Positions 21,145 to 33,130 are shown, counted from the stretch's first letter. The stretch: 64,000 nt of DNA from Oreohelix idahoensis (GCA_024509875.1 JAMPIV010021234.1:1-64000), one strand, 5' to 3'. Numbers and translations: made by a program. The notes: a model not told the origin generated them from the letters alone.

Positions 21145-23660
21145 CTTTTCCAAATAGTTGAATAACTGAATTCTTCAAAGTCCTAGTTTCACTTTACTGT
21201 CTCTGCTTTGCTTTCATACTAATATTTTCATCATGAAACAATTCTTGACAAATTTTCACTCAGGGTGCACGATTGTCATTGACAGTCATTTAACTTCTAT
21301 GTCAGATGAAATTTTGCTTTGAAATGCACAGTTTGGCAGATGAGTCTTGCTTATGCCAATCCAGACACTGCTGGGGTGTAAAACATCGATCTCAAAACCA
21401 CCATTGAGACTTCTGGTTATTACACGTTATCTCAACTGGTTCTTGATCATTGACCTCTGACTTATGGTGACAAGTACGAACCTGAGGACAAGGTTTAGAC
21501 ATGTGGCTAGGTTTTGTTTTACTGCCTACAAGTCTAATGTATGTAAGATTATATTGTTTTCAGATGTCTGCGGGTATATGCATGATACATGGATCAGTCA
21601 TGATAAGCGATAGCGAGACAAGACATGTGTCTAGCTGAAGAACATTTTCTAAAATAAAATAATACAGAATATACTACAGTTCCTACATCAATTATGTAAA
21701 CACATATATGATATGGTGTCTTAGTCACCATTACTCCTTCTGCCTGACAAGTCAGCTCTGAAAAGTACTGTAACTTTATGGCAGGGTACATACGCCCTGA
21801 TAAGGACTGTATTTAGTCCTGATAAGGACTGCGCTAGTCCTGATGAGGACTGTGCTAGTCCTGATAAGGACTCAGTCACTGTGTGGTTATATTTTCAGGT
21901 TCCAACTTTCGATAAGCATACCATTTAAACCAAACATTATATATGATACTTTCATAACACATCGACTAACGAAATCCTGAAATAAACAGTTGTAATTAAT
22001 GTATGAAATATACACAATAATTCTACATACCCTCTCAGGATCTATATAATGTTCAGACAAGACTGGCTTTGGTGGAGAACAATGCTGCCCGGCCACAGAT
22101 GGTAAGAAGTTAGCCTCACAAGCGTCTCTCTCTAGCCTCCGTCCTTCTGTCTTTATGCTGTGGAAGTCATTTTGAATTTTCCGGGGTCTCCTTATATAGG
22201 CTGATGACGTGTGTACGAGAAGACAGCTTCGGTAACATTGTTTCCGTGTCCAAAATATTGCCTCCTCGAACGAATCTGTGCTAGACATAATCCAAACCAG
22301 TGCTTCGTGCATCTCCCCTCCTCTATTTAGAGCCTTTTGAGTTGTAGTCTTCTATTCTCAGTAAGGTTTGCTTTTTATCCATAGGTTTTCTATAATCGGT
22401 CGCGTTAATGAATTTATATCGATTTTTGATTAGGAAAACTACAGGATTTCTCGATGCACTGACACTCTTACTTACAAAATTCTTCCAAACTACTGCATCC
22501 ATCCAATTTTCCTTTTATCTGCACATAGATGGAGTTATCCTCTGTAAAAGGAGACTATTTTCATCCTTGTCCGTCATTTCGTTCTCCTTTACGAGCCCTA
22601 CGTCTACCCGCTGTTTCGTCAGTTTTGTTCCTCCGTTTTAAACGTTCGTAGACTTTTCGATCGGCTTTGTGTAGGCTGCTCTTCCGTGATTGGCTGAACC
22701 TGACACACCCCCGAAAAATAGTACTGCGTTGGGCTGTATACCTCTGTTCTACTTTTCCGTCTTCATGCATTTACTCGAATACTAAGCATGCGTTTTTCAA
22801 AACATGACATAAGTAATAGCTTAGTTAAATAGATTCGTCTGTCACAAAACGGTTTGTACATGTACTTTTGCGCCCTTCTCTCTCTCCCTCATCGTCCTAT
22901 TATTTGACATATTTTATGCCCTTACATTTTTTGCTCTTAGCCGCTCCCAGAGATGTTTACGTTTCGCCCTGTGAATCGTCGTAAGCTAATTAGACAGGTC
23001 AGCGTTTAATACGTTTATCACCTAAGTCGTTTCACCACCTTTGATAGAGACGATCTGTGTTGATCCAAGGTGGTCCCGACCACTCCTCATAACAATACGA
23101 CCCGGCAGAGTACGGAAAGAAAGCCATATTGTTTGTCTCAGCTGCCGGCGATCCGTATTGGACCATCTGGAGGATGCACGACAACAAAGGTGATAATACG
23201 TAATCGTTTCCGCTGGCCCATCTTTGTATCAATATTACCGATGATCTGTCTGAGGAGACAATATGGCAGGAACGCATCTAGACAGAAAATAAGTTCACAG
23301 ATTTGTTTGGGAGTTTGCATAAAGATGCAATCGGTAGTATTATGGACATATCTGAAAGAGGTCACGCGTTGGAATTTTAAAATTTGATATTTTAAAAAAC
23401 GCGGGGGATATTATGATTTAATACCCCGACCATTGTGGTTCTAAAGAGCTTAACATTGGCTTGATTTGAGAACCGAAATAGACTTTAACTTTCATTGGCA
23501 AGTTGGTCTAAAAGTACAATCTGGGAAGTGACCTGAGAAATGGCAATATAATCTAGCAAAATCGGAGTCACAGATCAGACTGCTCCGCCACGTCAAGCTA
23601 GCAATTCACCAGAGCCAGAGAGAAGGATCGGACAAAGGATTCCAAAATTATAAGTGACAG
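21145..23660. other. Unassigned DNA with tandem palindromes
   Basis: No gene was recognised. The longest frame (minus, 21887-22312, 141 codons) has no motif I know. The region includes the palindrome cluster listed separately. Confidence 0.45.
21795..21875. repeat. Four tandem short palindromes
   Basis: agtcct-gata/gatg-aggact hairpin units occur four times at a spacing of about 21-22 bp (centres near 21801, 21823, 21844 and 21865). Each has perfect 6-bp arms (the first is slightly shorter) and a 4-base loop. Confidence 0.85.
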
Positions 23661-23668
23661 GTCGAAGC

Positions 23669-23828
23669 ATTTGGGCAACTTTGAAACTTAAAAGTAAACC
23701 CGCATTTTTAAATACTAAGACTGGGAACTTAAAGGACCAGGACAGAGTATTTGGGCAACTTTGAAACTTAAAAGTAAATCCGAATTTTTAAATACAAAGT
23801 CTGGAGACCTAAGGAATCAGTTCACCCG
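23669..23828. repeat. 80-bp tandem duplication, 2 copies
   Basis: atttgggcaactttgaaact begins at about 23669 and again at about 23749. The copies differ at a few bases through the following taaa(c/t)ccg(c/a)atttttaaata. Confidence 0.85.
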
Positions 23829-23959
23829 TCATAAGAGGAATACTAAAATTTCTCAGACCAAGTGATTCGAAAGCATCTAACCTAAGTGGCTGTGTCCATT
23901 CTAACTGTGTCAGGAGATTGTAGATCCCATTTGGGGTAAGTTGTGAACCAATATTTTTT

Positions 23960-24160
23960 TAATGTGAAATGTAACATGTCTGTACTTGCTAAGAGGTTAT
24001 ATATGAAGCTGGCAACCTCAACAAATGAAAATAGTATGTTCATAAACCACTGCAGCAAGCTCTGGTGTTTGTTTTATGCTAATCCGCTCAGAATAGCTAA
24101 AGCAGCAGCAACCCCAGACTACAAATGTAGCAGTGATGAGTGATGAATACAGCTCATGTG
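23960..24160 (+). repeat. Dispersed repeat F fragment
   Basis: Shares gctggcaacctca and ataaaccactgc.gcaagc with the copies near 37.5 and 42.1 kb. Strongly decayed. Confidence 0.4.
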
Positions 24161-24861
24161 CATCAAGTGTATCGTATCATTTTTTTGAGATATGTAAATT
24201 GTTAATTTTAGTTATGGCACAAATCATTGCATTCGCGCTGTCCAAGCACATATTTTCCCAGTTTAATACCAAGGAGAATATTTGTGATTTCTAATCATCT
24301 TCCCTGAGTTACGCTGTATATACTCAGGAATTTAATTATTCAGAGAGGCAAACATTGGTGGGTAGACAGCAAGACAATGCACTTGTTAAAATGCAGCCCA
24401 CAAATGTACTTAGCAGAGGCATTTGTTATTTTTATTTGTATCGAAAGTTCGTGGAACGAAGCTATCAGACTGTTCATGGTACGACGCTGCAAGACTAAAG
24501 TTCGACGCCACTAGTTGTGAGTTAAAATGAAGGGAATCAACACTAACCGCCTACGATGGACGAGTTGTGTGGAGAAGGGCCCTCATCACAGAAGAATTGA
24601 CGAAACCACGGCTGCAGGGCTCACTTATACCAGCTAAGTTCTTGTAAAAAAAACCCAGCAAAAGGACAATTGTTTTTATCAATCCTCAAACCAAGTCTCA
24701 GTGAAGACAATTTTATTTACATCTAAAATTCACCATCATTCCATCGTTATTTTAACCTGCTAAGACTAATTAATTATTACATTTGTTACATGTTATTTTA
24801 AAACAAAACACTCATAGTTGATTCAGTTATTATAGGTATGAAAGCAAACGTATGATCAAGA

Positions 24862-24986
<125 letters not shown>

Positions 24987-25016
24987 TTACATCTATAGAG
25001 CAAAAACTTATAAATA

Positions 25017-25323
25017 ATGTCGCTGGATTTACACTAGCTGGGGGCTTAAACGGGCTAAAACCATTGCTTAATTCTTCACAAAAGGCGACGGATCATATGT
25101 AAGTTAAAAGTGCTCTGCCCTATGCAGCATTGTTCTTGACTTCTGAAAACATCTTGTGAACACTTGCTTGAGATAGAAGCGTCATTATCCTTCTATCAAC
25201 AACTCTGCCAAGAGCAATCTTGTGCGAAGGTAGACACCTTTGAAGACCCATATTAGATACTCTTGAGTGTTGGCCACTGGTGGACCACTACAGCAGAGCT
25301 AAGTGGAAGCAATCCGCGACATC
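25017..25323 (+). mobile_element. LTR fragment (3' third), related to the 13.66-kb element
   Basis: Matches the last 0.3 kb of that LTR: gggggcttaaacgggct, gagatagaagcgt, aggtagacacctttgaag, ttagatactcttgag and ggaccactac in order. It stops before the LTR's CA end is clear. Confidence 0.75.
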
Positions 25324-25339
25324 GTCCACTAAATAAGGA

Positions 25340-25950
25340 ATAGTTCAAAATGAGTAGATTACTCGATGGAAGCAACTCATCTGTAATATCTTAGCTGATA
25401 GATTACTTGGATAGTAGCTACTCGTCAACTGCATAAGTAATAGCCTTACTTATACGAGTATTACTCACCATAGAAGTAAGCCATCTACTAAATAAGCAAT
25501 AGTTTAATTGAAAAGATTACTCACGAAGTAAGAACTCATCTAAGTAAGTAATATCTTAGCTGAAAGATTACTTACACGGTAGCTACTCGTCAACTACATA
25601 AGTAATAGGTTAACTGATATATTACTCACCATAGAAGCGCAGTGGTCTATGGTTCGATCCCCAGATGAGGCGGAAATTTTTTTTAGGCCACAAACGGCTC
25701 CTGGGTCGACCCAGCCCCAAATGTGTACCAGAGCAACTCTGGGAAGGTTAAGGCGGCCAGCGTGATGCCGACCACATCACCCCTCGTGTGCCGACGGTCA
25801 AGATAATATGGGCCTAACACCATATTCCCAATATGCCTCAATGGGCGTGTAACGGGTTCCTTTACCTTTTTTACCTTTTTTTTATAGAAGCAAGCCATCC
25901 ACTAATTAAGTAATAGCTTAGTTGAAAAGATTACTCACGAAGTAATCTAT
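25340..25950. repeat. Degenerate satellite: three variant units of about 50 bp
   Basis: Diverged units alternate around three themes: 'agattactcacgaagtaa..actcatc', 'agattactta..ggtagctactcgtcaac' and 'attactcaccatagaagcaagccatc'. The second is the ancestor of the homogeneous array that follows. The unit pattern resumes at 27880-28250 beyond the array. Confidence 0.75.
25639..25883 (+). mobile_element. SINE-A, 5'-truncated copy in the degenerate satellite
   Basis: It starts within the tRNA-like head (gcagtggtctatggttcgatcc, B box retained) and ends in a ttttaccttttt tail. atagaagc flanks it at 25631-25638 and 25884-25891, a target duplication drawn from the satellite unit. Confidence 0.88.
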
Positions 25951-25954
25951 CTTA

Positions 25955-27887
25955 GCTGATAGATTACTTAGATGGTAGCTACTGTGTACTAAATAATAGT
26001 TTAACTGATAGATTACTTAGATGGTAGCTACTGTGTACTAAATAATAGTTTAACTGATAGATTACTTAGATGGTAGCTACTGTGTACTAAATAATAGTTT
26101 AACTGATAGATTACTTAGATGGTAGCTACTGTGTACTAAATAATAGTTTAACTGATAGATTACTTAGATGGTAGCTACTGTGTACTAAATAATAGTTTAA
26201 CTGATAGATTACTTAGATGGTAGCTACTGTGTACTAAATAATAGTTTAACTGATAGATTACTTAGATGGTAGCTACTGTGTACTAAATAATAGTTTAACT
26301 GATAGATTACTTAGATGGTAGCTACTGCGTACTAAATAATAGTTTAACTGATAGATTACTTAGATGGTAGCTACTGTGTACTAAATAATAGTTTAACTGA
26401 TAGATTACTTAGATGGTAGCTACTGTGTACTAAATAATAGTTTAACTGATAGATTACTTAGATGGTAGCTACTGTGTACTAAATAATAGTTTAACTGATA
26501 GATTACTTAGATGGTAGCTACTGTGTACTAAATAATAGTTTAACTGATAGATTACTTAGATGGTAGCTACTGTGTACTAAATAATAGTTTAACTGATAGA
26601 TTACTTAGATGGTAGCTACTGTGTACTAAATAATAGTTTAACTGATAGATTACTTAGATGGTAGCTACTGTGTACTAAATAATAGTTTAACTGATGATAG
26701 ATTACTTAGATGGTAGCTACTGTGTACTAAATAATAGTTTAACTGATAGATTACTTAGATGGTAGCTACTGTGTACTAAATAATAGTTTAACTGATAGAT
26801 TACTTAGATGGTAGCTACTGTGTACTAAATAATAGTTTAACTGATAGATTACTTAGATGGTAGCTACTGTGTACTAAATAATAGTTTAACTGATAGATTA
26901 CTTAGATGGTAGCTACTGTGTACTAAATAATAGTTTAACTGATAGATTACTTAGATGGTAGCTACTGTGTACTAAATAATAGTTTAACTGATAGATTACT
27001 TAGATGGTAGCTACTGTGTACTAAATAATAGTTTAACTGATAGATTACTTAGATGGTAGCTACTGTGTACTAAATAATAGTTTAACTGATAGATTACTTA
27101 GATGGTAGCTACTGTGTACTAAATAATAGTTTAACTGATAGATTACTTAGATGGTAGCTACTGTGTACTAAATAATAGTTTAACTGATAGATTACTTAGA
27201 TGGTAGCTACTGTGTACTAAATAATAGTTTAACTGATGATAGATTACTTAGATGGTAGCTACTGTGTACTAAATAATAGTTTAACTGATAGATTACTTAG
27301 ATGGTAGCTACTGTGTACTAAATAATAGTTTAACTGATAGATTACTTAGATGGTAGCTACTGTGTACTAAATAATAGCTTAACTGATAGATTACTTAGAT
27401 GGTAGCTACTGTGTACTAAATAATAGTTTAACTGATAGATTACTTAGATGGTAGCTACTGTGTACTAAATAATAGTTTAACTGATAGATTACTTAGATGG
27501 TAGCTACTGTGTACTAAATAATAGTTTAACTGATAGATTACTTAGATGGTAGCTACTGTGTACTAAATAATAGTTTAACTGATAGATTACTTAGATGGTA
27601 GCTACTGTGTACTAAATAATAGCTTAACTGATAGATTACTTAGATGGTAGCTACTGTGTACTAAATAATAGTTTAACTGATAGATTACTTAGATGGTAGC
27701 TACTGTGTACTAAATAATAGCTTAACTGATAGATTACTTAGATGGTAGCTACTGTGTACTAAATAATAGCTTAACTGATAGATTACTTAGATGGTAGCTA
27801 CTGTGTACTAAATAATAGCTTAACTGATAGATTACTTAGATGGTAGCTACTGTGTACTAAATAATAGCTTAACTGATAGATTACTCG
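25955..27887. repeat. 49-bp satellite array, about 39 near-identical copies
   Basis: The unit holds ctgatagattacttagatgg, tagctactgtgtacta and aataatagttta. The period is exactly 49 bp except for two units with an extra gat (near 26695 and 27236). The right end is enriched for an agctta variant. Near-identity against degenerate flanks indicates recent local amplification. No coding capacity. Confidence 0.97.
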
Positions 27888-27900
27888 CTATAGAAGCAAG

Positions 27901-28182
27901 TAAAAGGTAAAGGTAAAGGAACCCGTTACACGCCCCATTGAGGCATATTGGGAATATGGTGTTAGGCCCATATTATCTTGACCGTCGGCACACTAGGGGT
28001 GATGTGGTCGGCATCACGCCTGCCGCCTTAACCTTCCCAGAGCTGCTCTGGTACCCATTTGGGGCTGGGTTGACCCAGGAGCCGTTTGTGGCCTAAAAAA
28101 TTCCCGCCTCATCTGGGGATCGAACCATAGACCACTGCGCTAGGAAGCCAGTGCACTAACCACTATGCTACCGCGGCTCCAT
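27901..28182 (-). mobile_element. SINE-A, full length
   Basis: On the minus strand it runs from ggagccgcggtagcatagt at 28182 through the B box and body to a ttacctttt tail at 27901. The 14-bp target duplication gctatagaagcaag is at 27887-27900 and 28183-28196. The copy closely resembles the one at 25.6 kb. Confidence 0.93.
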
Positions 28183-28239
28183 GCTATAGAAGCAAGCCAT
28201 CGGCTAAATAAGTTAGATAGGATACCCAAGAGGAAGCTA

Positions 28240-28440
28240 CTCATCTAAAAGGGAGACGAAAGAGATGGAAATTAAAGACAACTTGGACGCGGAGATGCAA
28301 ACAATGAATTAGAGTTAGGACATGAAGGATGACGACCGACCGAGAAAAGTGGTGACTGCCTGTTGCTGCTCTACAAGACGCCACTATGTGTGATGGTCAC
28401 CGATTGCGTTTTCCTCATCATCATAGACCTTTGTAGTACC
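28240..28440 (+). mobile_element. LINE-C 3' relic
   Basis: Aligns with the 3' part of the LINE-C copy at 40.3-40.5 kb: agacaacttgga, cggagatgcaaa, accgaccgag, gttgctgctctacaaga and tgatggtcac. Heavily decayed. Confidence 0.65.
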
Positions 28441-28975
28441 TATATGTAGTTCTTGTCCTTGTCACCTGTTCGTAACTGTGGCTGACGAAGGGTAAAACCC
28501 GAAACGTCCCTTGTCTCATGTGTACCGTTTACTTGTAAAACTGATTTCATACCATATTATTTTTTAATTTATATATTCAAGGAAGAAGAAGAAGAAGAAG
28601 AAGATGAGAAGTGGAAAGCTGGAATATATTGTGATAACATGCAAATTTGTCAGAAACATAGACATAGGAGGACAAGAGACAAGATACTGGACAGCTTGAA
28701 GTCTTGGCAAGGAATAAGTCAACATAAGAATGTAGGCTATACAGATTTCTGAAGACAGAAAGTTGTTGAGAAAAGTGGTTGCTTACGTCAGTCGGCATGG
28801 CACTTAATGATCATGCATCAGTTTTATAATTTTCTTATTCTTCACTTCGTTGAATGTCTTAGTGTAGTCTCTAACACACAAGTAAAGATATTTTGCTACC
28901 TCTAGGGCTAATGGTCTTCAACTGAGAAAAGTTAAAAAATGAAGTTTTAGAGTGTGAAAAAAACTGATATTCATG
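28441..28975. other. Unassigned DNA
   Basis: No gene was seen. A ctgacgaagg...gaaacgt phrase at 28481-28506 is like one commonly seen in metazoan repeat 3' regions and has a weak counterpart near 58.33 kb. A GAA run lies near 28585. Confidence 0.4.
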
Positions 28976-28979
28976 CATG

Positions 28980-29155
28980 CCCCTTCCACACTCCAAAGGG
29001 CATAGTCCTTCGTCAAACCCTATGCCAGGTCTTCCTGTTACGTGTCATCAGCTGACGGTCTTTCATGTCTTCTTCATTTCTTTCACGTCTCTAGTTCTCT
29101 ATTACACTGGGGATTCCAGAACAAGGACTGCCTTGTAATACTATTGTGATGAAGT
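28980..29155 (-). mobile_element. LINE-B 3' relic
   Basis: Complement of the LINE-B terminal region: ctccaaagggcatag, then tatgccaggtcttcctg and tggggattccagaacaagg. Decayed. Confidence 0.65.
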
Positions 29156-29986
29156 CTGAATCCTATCTCGGCTATCATTCAAAACATTACACCGTACAGA
29201 AATTCCGAGAAGCCAAACAACCAATCAGAACGGCAGGTCGGGTCACGCAATGCTAATAATTTGTAAGGCCTTTTAGTAGGAAGACGAGAAAGTTTAGATG
29301 TTGACAATTTTTCGAAAGGCACTGTGCAGTTAATAATGGTACACGTTGGTAATGAAGGACTCAAATCGATAATAGGGATCATTAGCTTTAGGCAGAGACC
29401 TATTATTTCCCTGGATGTGGTGTAGGGCAGAAATTATTGTGTTTTTAAGACACATGAACCATGTGGTGCTTATCCCTGTTTAGGCTGCTCCAGTGAAAAG
29501 TTGGATTCGCTTAGGAAAAAGATAGATATTTCAATAGATAGAGCTTAGTCCTAAGAATAATATAAGCTTTGGATGAAGGAAATCGGTTTAGAAATAAAGA
29601 AACTAGAACGATTTCGGATTTTTTACACTAGCACAGAAAGCCTACTGTTGACATTTTTTACGATACTGCATCATACTTTTGCCTAGATGTTTTCAAGTAC
29701 GGGAGACAACTGAGTATATATAGCGGAAGGATCGTTAATCAAACACTTGCCGCAAAATTTAAATTACAAGACACGAGCAAACGTCTACTACCAGACTCCA
29801 TTGCCATCTGCAGGTGGAAACTAGTCTGTAGAACCATTACAAGCCGGTCTGCATGTAATTCAGGGTAAGAGAGAATGTTATTACAAATGTATATATAATT
29901 ATATTATTGATATGTGCCTTAAAGAAGTGGATAAATGTGTGTAGAATCACTGTGAAGGAATTCAAGCCTGTGTTAACTAAATTAAA

Positions 29987-30693
29987 TTGTCAATGAAAGC
30001 AGATGGACGAGTTGATTGTGATAGTTTAGGAAAGTATTTTGAAGATGTTAAGCTTGCTGAAATGGACCAACCTATTGGGAAGATGGACAGAATGAAAGAA
30101 ATTGTTTTACTGAGTAAATTGAGTTGTATCTTATCATTTTCCACAAAGCCATCTGTTCTTAAGGAAGCAAATCATGGATAAACTGTAACCAGAGTGTTAC
30201 TGGAATAGTATGTTTTCAATTGAATAAATTATGTTATTTTTGACTTACTATGATTCTCATGCGTAACCAAACCTTATCTGAACTGTCTTATCCTACCTCC
30301 TGACTAGATAAGGAGATAGTGAACGATACTATGTAGGATATGTACTTATTATATTTCATATTAAATCCTGCCTTGAAGAGGTACTAATTCTATCGAGCCT
30401 AAATCAGCTGGAGAGAGCTCATGTTGTTTAAGCCCTTGAGAAATGTCAGAGGGTCTTCAACAGTGTCACCTTTAATATTGAAAGAACCGCAGCAGTGGGA
30501 TTCTTTTCAGTACAGTGCTGGAACAGGCCTAGAAGACTTATTACAGATAAGTAGCCTTGTTTGGCACTACTTGACTTTACAAAATAACAGTACCACACCA
30601 AAGAAATTAAAACTTAAAGAATATAGAGTCCAAATACATGGAACTTATATATATGTTTTACCTACAAAAGAACAGAGTAATGATGACTTATAA
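29987..30693 (+). other. Two unassigned open frames in repeat G
   Basis: The frames at 29987-30181 (about 62 codons from an internal ATG) and 30421-30693 (90 codons) have fairly protein-like composition. I recognise no motif, and no splice structure is evident. Possibly relics of a transposon protein. Confidence 0.15.
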
Positions 30694-31158
30694 GATTGTG
30701 GTGTAAGAACATAGTAAAAGTCTTTATACTTTGTGAAATAATAATATTAACATTGTTCAATTTCAGCACAAAAGAAAGACAGTTGTCATAAAGGATCAAG
30801 TTAACATATGAAGATGAACTGTAAATGTAATGTAAATAATTGAAAGTGACACCTGTTACATTTTTGGAATCAAAGTGATTTCATTTCAAATTTATCTAAC
30901 AAAACAAAAAAAGATCTTGTATATAAATAAGTTATAAATTGTACCAACAGTCTTTACTGAATTATTTAAGTTTGGTTCATAGTTCTTGTTGGTTAGTTAA
31001 TTACCAGTAGCAGAGTCATAATCTAAGGTTAGTCTGGAGAGGGGCATCATAGGAACCTAAGATAGTACATTACCATCTCATCTAGGAACCTATACAGCTT
31101 GACTATACCATTGATGTCGATACACATTACTATTTTCAGAGAATGGGGTACTTCTTTT

Positions 31159-31770
31159 AAGACCAGTCTCTTATCTGGCACTATCCTGGTATCTTGTAAG
31201 ACCAGTCTCTTATCTGGCACTATCCTGGTACCTTGTAAGACTAGTCTCTTATCTGGCACAATCCTGGTATCTTGTAAGACTAGTCTCTTATCTGGCACTA
31301 TCCTGGTATCTTGTAAGACTAGTCTCTTATCTGGCACTATCCTGGTATCTTGTAAGACCAGTCTCTTATCTGGCACTATCCTGGTACCTTTTAAGACTAG
31401 TCTCTTATCTGGCACTATCCTGGTATCTTGTAAGACTAGTCTCTTATCTGGCACTATCCTGGTACCTTTTAAGACTAGTCTCTTATCTGGCACTATCCTA
31501 GTGTCTTGTAAAACTAGTCTCTTATCTGGCACTATCCTGGTATCTTGTAAGACTAGTCTCTTATCTGGCACTATCCTGGTATCTTGTAAGACCAGTCTCT
31601 TATCTGGCACTATCCTGGTATCTTGTAAGACCAGTCTCTTATCTGGCACTATCCTGGTATCTTGTAAGACCAGTCTCTTATCTGGCACTATCCTGGTATC
31701 TTGTAAGACCAGTCTCTTATCTGGCACTATCCTGGTATCTTGTAAGACCAGTCTCTTATCTGGCACTATC
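31159..31770. repeat. 39-bp minisatellite, about 16 copies
   Basis: The unit aagac(c/t)agtctcttatctg plus gcactatcctggtatcttgt repeats at exactly 39 bp, a multiple of three. Both strands therefore stay open, giving artificial repetitive frames of 239 and 283 codons. Variant units (ccttttaag, ccttgtaag) are interspersed. The paralogous repeat at 53.35 kb holds a single copy. Confidence 0.95.
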
Positions 31771-31804
31771 GTGATATCATCTGATACATCTATTTATCCA
31801 GGAT

Positions 31805-31975
31805 ATTATCATCATTTTATCTTTCCTCTCGCTACAACTATCAATAAGTTGTTTTTTTTTTCAGTGTGTGTTCTATCCATCTCAAGCGTCTTCCTCTCAT
31901 ATACTGTTTCGCTGGCACTTGTCTGGCTCTTATCAGCAGTTCTGAATTAGCGTTCTTGTCACACCAGTAAAAAAT
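31805..31975 (-). mobile_element. LINE-B relic
   Basis: gtgtgttctatccatctc, ctggcacttgtctggctctt and ttcttgtcacacca are complements of LINE-B landmarks. Short and decayed. Confidence 0.55.
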
Positions 31976-32149
31976 AATATAGTTTGTCATTATTAAATCC
32001 AGTGTTACGTGAGCCACGTCAACTCTTTTCATATGTCTCTGGTTTCTTCGGCTTATATTTGTTGTCTAAGTTTAAGTATTCAACATCTGTTCCTGTGTTT
32101 TATTCCCCCCCCCCCCCCCCTCCCCCCCCCCTTTCCCAATATTGAAACA

Positions 32150-32390
32150 ACCAGACACGCTCCAGTGGAACAGTAAGGGAAGCGAAGACGCTTGAGTTTA
32201 ATATGACCTCATCCGAAAATTTGATGATAGCCTTACAAGGATGTCCTTGTTCTGGAATCCCCAGAGTAAAAGAATTAGAGAGAAACCGAAAAAATCTAAC
32301 TTGAGATATACATGAAAGGGATAAAGGGGATAGGGAAAGACCTAGAATGGATGGCACAGTGCAGAAGGCTTGGCGTTAATATATTCATGG
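32150..32390 (+). mobile_element. LINE-B 3' relic
   Basis: Plus-strand LINE-B: aaccagacacgctccagtgg, then ccttgttctggaatccccag, and a decayed terminal segment ending gggctatgctc. It is preceded by a C-run at about 32105-32130 with one T interruption. Confidence 0.65.
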
Positions 32391-32399
32391 GCTATGCTC

Positions 32400-33130
32400 T
32401 AACAAAACGTCTGCTGACTGGGATAGTGGTTAGAGCACATATCTCTCGCCGCAAGGCTACCGAGTTCGAAACCCGGTAGCGCCACGTTTCAGTCAACCTA
32501 GCTGTACATAGGATTGGTTTGGTTTGGTTTTTAAGGACTATCTTCACTGCACACGGACAACGCCATCAGTGCTCCGATCTCTTCCCTTAGATCACACAAA
32601 GAGGATCTCAGCGCAGTGCACGAACTCCGTAGCACCGGCGAGAATCCCAATGTGTGTATATAATGTATTTGAATCACACATTCTATAAATATTTTCGTGG
32701 TGGGAACCTTTCCTAATTATTTTTTTTTAATTTTTGCCAGGACAGCGGCCTGATAGACCTACTCTTTACGATTTCCAAATGCCGTGGGAATTTTAACGTG
32801 CGCTACTTGCACACGGGACCTTCTATTTTTTCGCCCTTATCCGAAAAGGCTAGGCATCCGATCTCACTACCCAGGAGACCGGGGGGGGGGGGGGGAGTAT
32901 GATGTAACTAGGACCGCTGGTTCTGAACAATATATTTCAATAAATTATAATCCCTCAACTAGGATTCGAACCCGGTACATAGGTATGTGCTCTTTAGTTA
33001 TGGAAGGCAAAAGCAGTGATGAAGGTAACTTCCGGGCTATACTATAAAGCGGAACCTAGTACATGTAAGTCTCTAACACTTCACTCCCCTTCGGCAATGC
33101 CTGCTATTAGACCACATTATGCTCTTAGGA
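32400..33130 (+). mobile_element. SINE-C, interrupted by SINE-B
   Basis: The tRNA-like head (A-box region tagtggttagagcac, B box gagttcgaaaccc, at 32420-32485) is followed by gtcaacctagctgtacatagg. It breaks at 32512 and resumes at 32984 with tatgtgctctttagttatgg and the cctagtacatgtaagtctc block. The head folds partly like a tRNA, but without a full cloverleaf it is called SINE, not tRNA. Confidence 0.7.
32513..32974 (-). mobile_element. SINE-B inserted in SINE-C
   Basis: Minus strand: it starts 5'-truncated at a B-box-like ccgggttcgaatcc (32974 downward) and continues with a C/G run, tagtgag.tcgga, cgtgtgcaagtagcgcacg, tatttatagaatgtgtgatt and gatcggagcactgatgg, ending in an aaaccaaaccaa tail. 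The 9-bp target duplication gtacatagg is at 32504-32512 and 32975-32983. Confidence 0.9.

Larger units (their letters stand above)
29500..31800. repeat. Dispersed repeat G, long copy with expanded minisatellite
   Basis: 29525-29640 matches 52565-52680 (ataa..taagctttggatgaa), and 30883-31800 matches 53049-53430 (ttcatttcaaa, ttcttgttgg, cttatacagcttga.. and atccaggatat). The middle, 29640-30880, has no counterpart in the 53-kb copy. Two open frames lie there, at 29987-30181 and 30421-30693, with no recognised domain. Whether they are relics of this element's own protein or chance cannot be told. Confidence 0.6.

Noticed and set aside
21839..21866. Hammerhead ribozyme (ctgatgag core)
   Set aside because: The ctgatgag string is present only as part of a palindrome; no gaaa core strand and no three-stem arrangement could be found.
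21887..22312. 141-codon minus-strand frame
   Set aside because: No motif, no supporting paralogue and ordinary length for chance in this DNA. Not called as a gene.
25983..27880. CRISPR-like array
   Set aside because: The 49-bp repeats are directly contiguous, with no unique spacers, in a eukaryotic setting. It is a satellite.
31047..31950. Long open frames of 239 (minus) and 283 (plus) codons
   Set aside because: Both are generated by the 39-bp tandem repeat, whose length is a multiple of three. The opposing strands are equally open and the composition is purely repetitive.
32420..32490. Possible tRNA gene
   Set aside because: It has A- and B-box-like segments and a T-arm-like hairpin, but no full cloverleaf, and it leads directly into a SINE-C body.
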